A stretch of DNA of 64,000 bases from Sphingobium sp. DEHP117 (GTDB lineage: Bacteria; Pseudomonadota; Alphaproteobacteria; Sphingomonadales; Sphingomonadaceae). Position numbers and translations under genes: made by a program. Each line of letters starts with the position of its first letter. Position 1 is the first letter of the stretch. The notes beneath the pieces are model-generated. The model saw only the letters and a program-made list of their open reading frames with translations, did not search any database and was not told the origin of the DNA. This document shows positions 13,024 through 20,668 of this stretch, piece by piece. The stretch lies in NCBI RefSeq assembly GCF_030867385.1, contig NZ_JAPFBJ010000002.1, forward strand, positions 1,031,001-1,095,000, read 5' to 3'.

Positions 13024-14372
13024 TGCGCCCCTCTCTGGCCGATGCCGCGCGCATCATCGCGCAGATGCCTCCGACACGCGTCTATGGCCGGGTCGCGGCG
13101 GCGCATGGCTCGCTGATCGAGGTCGAGGGGCTGCTGCGCCATGCCAGCATCGGCGCGCATATCCGCATTGAGGCGGACGACGATCTGCTCGATGCCGAAA
13201 TTACGGGGCTGGACCGCGATGTCGCCCATTGCCTGCCCTTTTGCGAGCCACGCGGGCTGGCGGTAGGGGCGCGCGCGCATTTGTGCGCGGGGCAGGAGAC
13301 GATCCGCCCATCGCGCGCGTGGCTGGGGCGGATGGTCGATGGGCTGGGGCGGCCGGTGGACGGCAAGGGGCCGCTGCCGATGGGCGGTGCGGCACGGCCG
13401 ATGCGGGCCGAGCCTCCGCCTGCTGCGGCAAGGGCGCGGGTCGGCGCGAGGGTCGATACCGGGGTCCGCGCGCTCGATCTGTTCGCGCCCTTGTGTGTGG
13501 GGCAAAGGCTCGGCCTCTTTGCCGGATCGGGCGTCGGCAAATCGGTGTTGCTTTCGATGCTGGCGCGCTGGACCGTCTGCGATGTCGCGGTGATCGGCCT
13601 TATCGGAGAACGCGGGCGCGAGGTGCAGGAGTTCATCGAGGACGATCTGGGGCAGGATGGTCTCGCCCGATCGGTGCTGGTGGTGGCGACGTCTGACGCG
13701 CCCGCGCTGATGCGCAGGCAGGCGGCGTGGACCACGCTGGCGGTCGCGGAATATTTTCGTGATGCCGGGCTGCATGTGCTGTGCCTGATGGATTCGGTGA
13801 CGCGCTTTGCCATGGCGCAGCGCGAGATCGGGCTCGCCAATGGCGAACCGCCCGCCTCGCGCGGATATACGCCGTCGGTCTTTGCCGAGCTCCCCCGCCT
13901 GTTGGAGCGCGCCGGGCCGGGGCGCGAGGGGGAGGGCTCGATCACCGGGTTATTTACGGTGCTGGTCGATGGCGGGGATCATGACGAGCCGGTGGCGGAT
14001 GCGGTGCGCGGTATATTGGATGGGCATGTCATCCTCTCGCGCCACATTGCCGAGCAGGGGCGCTATCCGGCCGTGGACCTGCTGAAATCGGTGTCGCGCA
14101 CGCTGCCGCATTGCCTGTCGCCGGAACAGAACGCCCTGCGCACACAGGCGCGCGCCTTGCTTTCGCTGTATGGCGACATGGAGGAGATCGTGCGGCTGGG
14201 CGCCTATCAGGCGGGCAGCAATGGGGAGGTTGATCGCGCCATCGCGCTCGGTCCGCGCATCGAGGACATGCTGGGGCAGGGCAAGGACGAGCCAGGCAAT
14301 GCGCAGGCTGCATTTGCTGCGCTGGCGGACATATTGGAAGCAGGAGAGCCATGTCATGAAGACGCCGTTTGA
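13023..14372 (+). CDS. fliI: Flagellum-specific ATPase FliI
   Basis: 449 aa. FliI energises unfolding and export of substrates by the flagellar type III apparatus, working with FliH and FliJ at the cytoplasmic face. Walker A GSGVGKS is at residues 168-174, followed by GLIGERGREVQEFIED and the Walker B-region sequence LCLMDSVTRFAMAQREIG. The end QGKDEPGNAQAAFAALADILEA is typical of the family. It overlaps flbT at its start and fliJ by 17 bp at its end. fliH is not seen in the window. Confidence 0.95.
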   Translation: MRPSLADAARIIAQMPPTRVYGRVAAAHGSLIEVEGLLRHASIGAHIRIEADDDLLDAEITGLDRDVAHCLPFCEPRGLAVGARAHLCAGQETIRPSRAWLGRMVDGLGRPVDGKGPLPMGGAARPMRAEPPPAAARARVGARVDTGVRALDLFAPLCVGQRLGLFAGSGVGKSVLLSMLARWTVCDVAVIGLIGERGREVQEFIEDDLGQDGLARSVLVVATSDAPALMRRQAAWTTLAVAEYFRDAGLHVLCLMDSVTRFAMAQREIGLANGEPPASRGYTPSVFAELPRLLERAGPGREGEGSITGLFTVLVDGGDHDEPVADAVRGILDGHVILSRHIAEQGRYPAVDLLKSVSRTLPHCLSPEQNALRTQARALLSLYGDMEEIVRLGAYQAGSNGEVDRAIALGPRIEDMLGQGKDEPGNAQAAFAALADILEAGEPCHEDAV

Positions 14373-14823
14373 CCCCGTGGTACGCATCGGCACGCGTGAC
14401 GTAGAGCGGCTGCGCGATGCCTTGCGACAGGAGATGGTGCGGGTATCTGGACTCGTGCATGAGGCCGCCAAGCTGGCGCAGCATGTGCGGGAAGAGTGCC
14501 GCCTGGCCGAGCTGGATGTAACGCTGCGCACCGATGGCTGGGTGCGCGCGAGAAAGGCACAGGCAGAGCAGATCGCGCAGCAGCGTGCCGATGCGGAGGC
14601 CGGGCTGGTCCAGCTTCGCGAGCAGGCGCTGACCGCCTATGGCAAGTTGCGCGCGGCGGAGAAGGCCGCGAGCGCCTATATCGACAAGGCACAGGCAGAA
14701 GCGGAGCGCAAGGAGCAAGCCGAGGCGGATGATCTGGGTGCGGCGCGGCGTCTGCTGCAGCTGAAACGCTGGACGCGGGCGCGGGGCCCTTCAGAATCCC
14801 AAGAGCAGGTAGATGCGGCCTGA
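14356..14823 (+). CDS. fliJ: FliJ-like flagellar export coiled-coil protein
   Basis: 155 aa from ATG 14356 (MKTPFDPVVRIGTRDVERLR). The protein is almost wholly charged, Ala/Glu/Arg-rich helix predicted to form an antiparallel coiled coil, about the length of FliJ (147 aa in E. coli). Position directly behind fliI, with a 17-bp overlap, supports FliJ, the stalk subunit that binds the FliI ring. Sequence conservation in this family is low, so the name rests mostly on context and helix pattern. It overlaps the next gene by 11 bp. Confidence 0.75.
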   Translation: MKTPFDPVVRIGTRDVERLRDALRQEMVRVSGLVHEAAKLAQHVREECRLAELDVTLRTDGWVRARKAQAEQIAQQRADAEAGLVQLREQALTAYGKLRAAEKAASAYIDKAQAEAERKEQAEADDLGAARRLLQLKRWTRARGPSESQEQVDAA

Positions 14824-15709
14824 CCTTGCGGCGCTCTCCGTCGGGGATCGGACGCGGGCGCTCGTCTCTGCCGCTCGGTCGGAAATGGACGGCAGGCTGT
14901 GGCGCGCCGCGCTGGGTGAAGCGGGAGGAGGAAGCGCAGCTACCGCTCCCGCGTCATACACTCCTCAAGCCGAGGGGTTGGATGCGCTGCTGCGCCAGAC
15001 GGTGGGCACGCTGCCTGCCCTCAACGAACCCCCGCGTCAGATCGAGCGCGTCGACACGGCCCAGCCTCAGGCGGCCAGCACGGTATCGCTCGCTCCCGCC
15101 AATGCGCGCTATGGCGGGATGCTGGATGCTGCGGCGGCCCGCACTGGCATCGCCGCGTCCACGCTCTCCGCCATAATCGGTGCGGAGGCGGGCCGACGGG
15201 CGGATGGAGGGTGGAACCCGCTCTCGCGCAATCCCCGCTCCAGCGCCGCAGGGTTGGGGCAGTTCCTCTCGGGCACATGGCTCGGGCTGGCACGGCAGAA
15301 GGACAGCTGGCTCAACCATTATGCGCGGGAGCGCGGGTGGACCGATGCCGCCGGGCACGTTGTTCCGGGCGCCAAGCCTGCGCTGCTGGCGCTGCGCTAT
15401 GAGCCGCAAGTCGCGATCGAGAGTGTGGCGGATTATGCTCGCGCCACCGTGGCGCGGTTGCGAGCGGCGGGCGTTGCGGTTGGCGAAGGCGCGGCTGAAG
15501 TGACCCGTGCCGCCTATATTGGCCACCATCTGGGTCCGGGCGATGCGCTGCGCTTCTACAGGGGCGAGCTGACTTCCGCCCGCGCCCGCTCGCTGCTTTC
15601 GGCGCAGATCGGCGCTGAACAGGCGGAGCTTCGCATCGCGCGGGCTGGCGATGCCGCTCAGGCCCATCGCGGCTGGCTGATGGAGTATATCGCCAGAAAT
15701 ATAGGATAA
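14813..15709 (+). CDS. Lytic transglycosylase-like protein, flagellar
   Basis: 298 aa. Residues about 100-170 have the SLT goose-lysozyme-like pattern: MLDAAAARTGIAASTLSAIIGAEAG, with the likely catalytic Glu in IGAEAG, then SRNPRSSAAGLGQFLSGTWLGLA. No classical signal peptide is seen and the N-terminal 90 residues are poorly conserved in appearance. A muramidase in a flagellar operon would cut peptidoglycan for rod passage, the job done by the C-terminal half of FlgJ in enterobacteria. The gene overlaps fliJ, so it is likely co-transcribed. Export without a Sec signal would have to be through the flagellar channel; that is inference. Confidence 0.75.
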   Translation: MRPDLAALSVGDRTRALVSAARSEMDGRLWRAALGEAGGGSAATAPASYTPQAEGLDALLRQTVGTLPALNEPPRQIERVDTAQPQAASTVSLAPANARYGGMLDAAAARTGIAASTLSAIIGAEAGRRADGGWNPLSRNPRSSAAGLGQFLSGTWLGLARQKDSWLNHYARERGWTDAAGHVVPGAKPALLALRYEPQVAIESVADYARATVARLRAAGVAVGEGAAEVTRAAYIGHHLGPGDALRFYRGELTSARARSLLSAQIGAEQAELRIARAGDAAQAHRGWLMEYIARNIG

Positions 15710-15744
15710 GTATTCCTACTTATAGGATAGTTCAGGATAAGTAG
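15701..15744. repeat. Short AGGATA direct repeats upstream of the sigma factor gene
   Basis: Three AGGATA units occur in 44 bp: ATAGGATAAGTA (15701-15712), TATAGGATAG (15721-15730) and CAGGATAAGTAG (15733-15744). The stretch is AT-rich compared with its surroundings. It begins within the last codons of the transglycosylase and ends about 70 bp before the sigma factor start, so it could be a promoter or activator site. Confidence 0.4.
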
Positions 15745-15811
15745 AAGCCCTATCAGCCATGGTGCTCCCCGGCGGCAAGAGCTGCCGATCGCATTGCTCA
15801 GGGGATAACCA

Positions 15812-16804
15812 ATGTCGAAGTCTACCGAACTTCTCGAGGCAGCCGTGGCCGAAGTCATCGCCAACCGACCGGCCGAGGGCGAGCGCCAGACGGCACGCCA
15901 GCGCATCACCGCCGACCGCGCCTTCGCCACCGTGCTGCGTATCATTGCACCGCGCATCCGGCACTTCATCAAGCAATATGGCCTGACCGCCCATTGGGAG
16001 GATGCCGAGCAGGTCTGCGCCATCGGCGTGCACCGCGCGATCGAGGCTTACGACCCCGCCAAGGCGATGTTCACGACTTTCGTCAACTGGCAGCTGCGCG
16101 GCGAGCTGCAGGGCCTGCGCTTTCGCCTGATGGATGACCAACGCCCCTCGGCCAAGAAGGTTGAGGCGACGACCATATCGCTAAACGCGATGGAGCGCCG
16201 CGCGGATGGCGAGGACATGGCGCTCGAAAACATGATTGAAGACGAATTTGCCGAAGAGCGGACCGAGGCGGCGGCGGCCGATCATCTGGCGGAGCAGACC
16301 TGCGCCGCACTGATGGATGAATATGTACGCCACCTGCGCAGCGTCGGCATCGCGCAGCTGAAGCGCAAGGCGGCCAGCGCAAAGCCGCTCGCCACCCGGC
16401 GCGAACGGTCGAGCGCGCTGCCGGTCTATGTTCAGAGCCGTATGCCGAAGCTGGACCCCGAAGAGCTGCGCAAACTCGAAGAGCGCATCGCGCGCGATTG
16501 CGACATTGTGCGCCGCCACCTGTTCGGCCAGGGCGAAGGCGTTGCCGAGGAGCTGGAGCTGGGTTTGACGCGGGAGCGTATTCGCCAGATTACCCGCCGC
16601 GCCGCGCGCCTGATGAGCGAACTTGCCGCCACCAATCGCCGTTTCGATGGCGATGCCGCAGGAGGATCCGGTAGATTGCTCCCCGCAGCCAGCCTGTCTT
16701 CAGCCGACCCGGAATCGGTGAGGGTCACGGAGCCGGAGATGGAGCCGATTGACGCGCTGCCCACCGCCGGGCTGGCAACCTCGCCCGCCATAATCAGGCA
16801 TTAA
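15812..16804 (+). CDS. Divergent sigma-70 family RNA polymerase sigma factor
   Basis: 330 aa. Region 2 is at about residues 45-110 (WEDAEQVCAIGVHRAIEAYD then FTTFVNWQLRGELQGLRFRL). Region 4 with its helix-turn-helix is at about 222-272 (GLTRERIRQITRRAARLMSE). Between them are about 110 residues, very charged, with no recognisable region 3, and about 55 extra residues follow region 4. This does not match RpoD, RpoH, FliA or an ECF factor well. It lies at the end of the flbT-fliI-fliJ block, 102 bp after the transglycosylase, so a role in flagellar transcription is plausible but unproven. A strong terminator follows at 16838-16871. Confidence 0.82.
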   Translation: MSKSTELLEAAVAEVIANRPAEGERQTARQRITADRAFATVLRIIAPRIRHFIKQYGLTAHWEDAEQVCAIGVHRAIEAYDPAKAMFTTFVNWQLRGELQGLRFRLMDDQRPSAKKVEATTISLNAMERRADGEDMALENMIEDEFAEERTEAAAADHLAEQTCAALMDEYVRHLRSVGIAQLKRKAASAKPLATRRERSSALPVYVQSRMPKLDPEELRKLEERIARDCDIVRRHLFGQGEGVAEELELGLTRERIRQITRRAARLMSELAATNRRFDGDAAGGSGRLLPAASLSSADPESVRVTEPEMEPIDALPTAGLATSPAIIRH

Positions 16805-16837
16805 GCCCTCTTTCCTTTCCGTACCCACGGCACCCCT

Positions 16838-16871
16838 GCGCCCCTTCCTTCCCGGAGGGGGCGCTTTTTTT
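16838..16871 (+). terminator. Intrinsic terminator after the sigma factor gene
   Basis: Stem GCGCCCC (16838-16844) / GGGGCGC (16858-16864) followed directly by seven T residues (16865-16871). It is well placed to end the flbT-fliI-fliJ-sigma transcript. Confidence 0.85.
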
Positions 16872-16986
16872 GTCCATAAGCGATACAATTTGGAGTGGGG
16901 TTATGTTTCTTATAAACTGGACATGCTAATGGCGAACCGGTGGGAGGAACTGCGCGAGAGTGCGGAGTCGAAAATAGGCATAAGTT

Positions 16987-18153
16987 ATGGCCTCGAAGGT
17001 GGACGCGAAGCAGAAAGATTTTAAGCGGGCGGTGCACCGGAGCCGCGGTGCGCGAAGGCGTGCCACCATCGTTTCCGACCCGTATCGGACCATTTTGTTT
17101 CCCAATGCCGTGCGCGAGAGGCGGCTGGAGGCGGGCATCGCCTCGCAGATGGAGCTGTGCACCCGGTTACCCCAGCTCGCCTATATCCGCCTGTCCAAGA
17201 TCGAGCGTGGAGAGGTGTTCGCCCGCGCGACGGAGCTTTGGGCCATCGCCGGCGCGCTGGGCCTTGACGATCCGGCGGACCTGCTGATCGATATCGATGC
17301 GCCGGGCTTTTCGATCGAGGCGTGGGCGGGCGAGCGTGTGGCGGCCAGCGCGTTGGCGCGCGAGACAGGGGAGCTGGCTATGCTGCTGGCGGCGGCGGTG
17401 CGGCGCTTGCGCGCTGGGCAGCCTGCGCTCACGCTGGCGCGACTGCTTGAAGAATATCGCCTGCCCGCCGTCACCATCTCTCGAATGGAGAATGCGATAA
17501 AGCCGTTTCACCGCTGGAACGCGGAGACGATCGGCGCACTCTGCGCGCTTTTTGGGGTGCCGGACAAGACCGGGTTGATCGCGTTGCTTTGGAGTGAGTT
17601 CGAGACCGGGACGCTGGAGGAGTGGCTGGCGCGCATACCCGGCGCAAGCGAGCGAGAGGCGCGGGCGCGGGAACGGATCGCCGCGCTGCGGACCGAACTC
17701 GCACGAATGAAGAAAGACGGGCGCACAGTCGGATCGCAGCTTCCTGATGCCGCTGCACCCTCTGTGCCGCGCGAAGGGCAAAGAACGTCTGGTCGCCACC
17801 TTCCGGTGCTGGGCGTGCCGTTAGGGGACGGGCTTATCGAGCCGTTTCCCAATCCGCAGCACATCGCACCGCCGCCGGGCACCGGGGTCGAAGCCTATGC
17901 CCTGCGCATGTGCCGTGCCTCGCTCGGTGCGGCAATCCCGGGTGGGGCGGTATTGATCGTAGATCCCGAACGCATACCTGCGTCGGTCGGCCTGGCTGTG
18001 CTCAGGGAGGGGGTGGGGCTGCGCGTACTCGCGCTCTCGACAGACCGGGAGGGGCGGCTGATCGGCCACAGCAGCAATCCGGAAAAGACGATCCTGCTCG
18101 ATGCTGTCGCGCCCGCGGACCTCGCCATGGTTACGGCGGTGCTGTTCCCTTAG
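16987..18153 (+). CDS. Regulator with two XRE-type HTH motifs and an S24-like C-terminal domain
   Basis: 388 aa from ATG 16987; the SD is weak. The N-terminal half has two helix-turn-helix candidates, about residues 38-80 (AVRERRLEAGIASQMELCTR... LSKIERGE) and about 140-195 (LTLARLLEEYRLPAVTISRMENA). The C-terminal part (LPVLGVPLGDGLIEP... IPGGAVLIVDP... GLRVLALSTDREGRLIGH) has the fold pattern of LexA/CI S24 domains. The expected catalytic Ser in a GDSM-type motif and the Lys are not evident, so self-cleavage is doubtful. A repressor responding to a ligand or partner is possible. Stop codons of this gene and the convergent CinA-like gene are 2 bp apart. Confidence 0.7.
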   Translation: MASKVDAKQKDFKRAVHRSRGARRRATIVSDPYRTILFPNAVRERRLEAGIASQMELCTRLPQLAYIRLSKIERGEVFARATELWAIAGALGLDDPADLLIDIDAPGFSIEAWAGERVAASALARETGELAMLLAAAVRRLRAGQPALTLARLLEEYRLPAVTISRMENAIKPFHRWNAETIGALCALFGVPDKTGLIALLWSEFETGTLEEWLARIPGASEREARARERIAALRTELARMKKDGRTVGSQLPDAAAPSVPREGQRTSGRHLPVLGVPLGDGLIEPFPNPQHIAPPPGTGVEAYALRMCRASLGAAIPGGAVLIVDPERIPASVGLAVLREGVGLRVLALSTDREGRLIGHSSNPEKTILLDAVAPADLAMVTAVLFP

Positions 18154-18155
18154 GA

Positions 18156-18911
18156 CTATATCCCGCCGAGGACCGCTGGCCAGCCGCCCGCTTCCAGCGC
18201 GGCCGCCAGGTCTGCGGCGCAGGCATCCAGAACTTGCTGGCTGGTTGAGCGGATCACGAAGTTGCAACCCACCCGCCCTTCGCGAAAGAAGGGGTAGCTG
18301 CCGATCTGGCTCCCCTCATGCGCACGCTCGGCATTGATGAGCAGAGCCGCGATCTCGCTCTCCGCCACCCAGCAGCCGACCTGCGTGGAGAGGACCGGTT
18401 CGCCGCCCTCGAGCGTGCCGGTCAGCGCGTCGAGCATCCCGGCGGTGATTTGAGGGACGCCGGCCATGATCAACACGTTCCCGATGCGAATGCCCGGCGC
18501 GCCGGAATAGCGATTGGGGATGAGCTCTGCGCCCTCCGGCACCCGCGCCATCCGGAGGCGCCCTTCGTTGAGGCCGCCGCGCGTTTCGTAATATTTCTCC
18601 AGCACCGCGCGCGCGTCAGGGTGGACTACCACCGAGACCCCGAGTGCCTTCGCGAGTGCGTCGACCGTGATGTCGTCATGCGTCGGGCCGATGCCGCCGG
18701 TGGTGAAAAGATAGTCGTAGCGGGCGCGCAAGGCATTCGCCGCGAAGATAATGTCTTCCTCCACATCCGCGACGACGCGCACCTCGCGCAGGCGGATGCC
18801 CTGCACGTTGAGCCACGAGGCGATCTGCGTGACATTCTTGTCCTGCGTGCGGCCGGAAAGGATTTCGTCGCCAATGACGAGCAGCGCGGCGGTCCAGATG
18901 CGCGGGGTCAT
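18156..18911 (-). CDS. CinA/MoCF-type molybdopterin-binding domain protein
   Basis: 251 aa. The start (TAALLVIGDEILSGRTQDKN) and the block YDYLFTTGGIGPTHDDITVDALA are the signature of the MoCF_biosynth / CinA N-terminal fold, found in MoaB, MogA and CinA. The CinA C-terminal nicotinamide deamidase domain (PncC) is absent, so this is the stand-alone form often annotated as competence/damage-inducible protein A-like. Substrate is unknown. The start ATG overlaps the stop of the GFA-family gene upstream (ATGA), so they are co-transcribed. Confidence 0.85.
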   Translation of the reverse strand: MTPRIWTAALLVIGDEILSGRTQDKNVTQIASWLNVQGIRLREVRVVADVEEDIIFAANALRARYDYLFTTGGIGPTHDDITVDALAKALGVSVVVHPDARAVLEKYYETRGGLNEGRLRMARVPEGAELIPNRYSGAPGIRIGNVLIMAGVPQITAGMLDALTGTLEGGEPVLSTQVGCWVAESEIAALLINAERAHEGSQIGSYPFFREGRVGCNFVIRSTSQQVLDACAADLAAALEAGGWPAVLGGI

Positions 18912-19396
18912 GCCGGGCGCGCCTTGGCCGCCAGCGCCTTCAACCGCGCGAACCGATCGGGCGGCAGCAGTTCGGCGGGATTATAATTTGCCTCAAAGGC
19001 AGGGATGCCGGGCGGCAGGGCGAGCCACTCCATTTTTTCGGCTGTATAGATCACCGCGTCGGGCCTGATGTCGGCCGGATTGTCCAGTGTTCCCACCCGC
19101 ACGCCCGCTCCCAGCTCTCCAAGGCGCGGATAATGACTCCACAAGGCCGTGCCGCAAAGCGCGCAGCGCACGATCACATGATCTCCGCCGCTCCCCGCCT
19201 TAACGACATGGCGCGTGGTTTCGCCGGAAACCAAGGCGAGCTTTTCCATCTCGACAAACATGTTGAGCACCGAGGTCGAACCTGTTTGCTGCTGGCACTG
19301 CCGGCAATGGCAATTATTGACGAAAATCGGTTCGTCCTTGATCTCGTAACGCGCGGCGCCGCAAGCGCAGCCACCACTTCGAACCTCGCCAACCAT
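18908..19396 (-). CDS. GFA family protein (CENP-V/GFA zinc-binding domain)
   Basis: 162 aa from ATG 19396, chosen for an AAGGAG SD 7-12 nt upstream; the frame stays open 32 codons further but overlaps map. Zinc-binding pattern is complete: GGCACGAARYEI, then CHCRQCQQQTGS and later RCALCGTALWSH. The family includes glutathione-dependent formaldehyde-activating enzyme and many uncharacterised glutathione-binding proteins, so a specific reaction should not be assumed. Divergent from map. Confidence 0.88.
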   Translation of the reverse strand: MVGEVRSGGCACGAARYEIKDEPIFVNNCHCRQCQQQTGSTSVLNMFVEMEKLALVSGETTRHVVKAGSGGDHVIVRCALCGTALWSHYPRLGELGAGVRVGTLDNPADIRPDAVIYTAEKMEWLALPPGIPAFEANYNPAELLPPDRFARLKALAAKARPA

Positions 19397-19490
19397 TGCG
19401 CACTCCTTGTGTTGGCGCGGACCTTGCGCCGAACTGCCGGACCAATCAAGTCTCTCGTCTTCTTGACCATAGTCGGTTATGCTTGACACC

Positions 19491-20324
19491 ATGACCGATT
19501 ACATGACGATGACGGCGGATAGCCCGCCAACGCGCTCCACCGCAATCAAACTCTATGACGAGAGCGGCTTTGCCGGCATGCGCAAGGCGGGCCGCCTCGC
19601 TGCGGAAATACTCGACGCGCTTGTTCCCCATGTGGTGCCGGGCGTCACGACTGGCGAGCTGGACGACATCGTCCGCCGCATGAGCATCGATGGCGGCGGC
19701 GTGCCCGCGACCATGGGTTATCGCGGTTATCAGCACAGCTGCTGCACCTCGATCAACCATGTGATCTGCCACGGCATTCCTGGCGATCGCAAGCTGGTGG
19801 AGGGCGACATCGTCAACATCGACGTGACGCCGATGGTCGATGGCTGGCATGGCGACAGCAGCCGCATGTACATCGCCGGAGACGCGCCGATCAAGGCGAA
19901 GCGGCTGATCGAAGTCACATACGAATGCCTGATGCTGGGCATCGAGCAGGCCAAGCCGGGCAACCACCTGGGTGATATTGGCCACGCGATCCAGAAACAT
20001 GCCGAAAAGCACCGCTATGGCGTGGTGCGTGATTTCTGCGGCCACGGGCTTGGCCGCGTGTTCCATGACAGCCCCGAGGTAGTGCATGTGGGCACGCCCG
20101 GCACGGGGCCGGAGCTGAAACCCGGTATGTTCTTCACCATCGAACCGATGATCAACATCGGCAAGCCGGGGGTTCGCATTCTGGAGGACGGGTGGACGGC
20201 GACAACGCGTGATCGCACGCTCTCCGCGCAGTTCGAACACAGCATCGGCATTACGGAAACAGGCTGCGAAATCTTCACCCTCAGCCCGAAAGGGCTTCAT
20301 TGCCCGCCCTATGGCGGCTCATAA
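19491..20324 (+). CDS. map: Type I methionine aminopeptidase
   Basis: 277 aa from ATG 19491 (MTDYMTMTADSPP). It removes initiator methionine from nascent proteins. The five metal ligands are in place: VNIDVTPMVDGWHGDSSRM supplies the two Asp, GHGLGRVFHDSPE a His, FFTIEPMI a Glu, and AQFEHSIGI the last Glu. Substrate His is in CTSINHVICHG. The gene ends beside a bidirectional terminator at 20323-20352 shared with the chemotaxis operon. Confidence 0.96.
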   Translation: MTDYMTMTADSPPTRSTAIKLYDESGFAGMRKAGRLAAEILDALVPHVVPGVTTGELDDIVRRMSIDGGGVPATMGYRGYQHSCCTSINHVICHGIPGDRKLVEGDIVNIDVTPMVDGWHGDSSRMYIAGDAPIKAKRLIEVTYECLMLGIEQAKPGNHLGDIGHAIQKHAEKHRYGVVRDFCGHGLGRVFHDSPEVVHVGTPGTGPELKPGMFFTIEPMINIGKPGVRILEDGWTATTRDRTLSAQFEHSIGITETGCEIFTLSPKGLHCPPYGGS

Positions 20325-20352
20325 AAAAGGCGGGGTCAGCCCCGCCCTCTTT
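20323..20352. terminator. Bidirectional intrinsic terminator between map and the che operon
   Basis: GGCGGGG (20329-20335), loop TCAG, CCCCGCC (20340-20346). An A6 run precedes the stem and a T-rich run follows, so it can end both map (plus) and the chemotaxis operon (minus). Confidence 0.8.
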
Positions 20353-20353
20353 C

Positions 20354-20668
20354 TCAGCCCTTGAGGCGATCAGCCAGCGCCTGAAGCGTTATGTCCGGGA
20401 GGACGCCGATCGGGTCCTCCGCACGCACGATGGCGGCGAGCCAGTTGCTGCGCTGGCCCATCTCATCGAGCCGCTGGAGGTATTCCATGCAGCGCAACAT
20501 CACTTCCTCGTCGAGGCAGAGCTGCACACCGATTTCTTCCAGATCCTCGCGGAGCTGGTCCAGCTCGTCGGCTATCTTGCCCCTCAGTCCAAGAGGAGCG
20601 ATGATAGGCGCGGCGATATCGGGGTTGGGAGAGGGGATCGCTTCAGGCCGCAAGTTCCCGCTCCTCAC
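20354..20668 (-). CDS. Small acidic protein at the end of the chemotaxis operon, unknown function
   Basis: 104 aa. Predicted mostly helical and acidic (KIADELDQLREDLEEIGVQLCLDEEVMLRCMEYLQRLDEMGQRSNW), without membrane segments or known catalytic motifs. It overlaps the end of the His-to-Gln cheB copy by 26 bp, so translation is coupled. The helical, non-enzymatic character fits an adaptor or phosphatase-like helper of chemotaxis, but I do not recognise a family such as CheZ or CheX. Confidence 0.65.
   Translation of the reverse strand: MRSGNLRPEAIPSPNPDIAAPIIAPLGLRGKIADELDQLREDLEEIGVQLCLDEEVMLRCMEYLQRLDEMGQRSNWLAAIVRAEDPIGVLPDITLQALADRLKG

Noticed and set aside
16923..17027. 34-codon open frame overlapping the start of the two-HTH regulator
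   Set aside because: No clear SD, no conserved feature visible; might be a leader peptide but there is nothing to support it.
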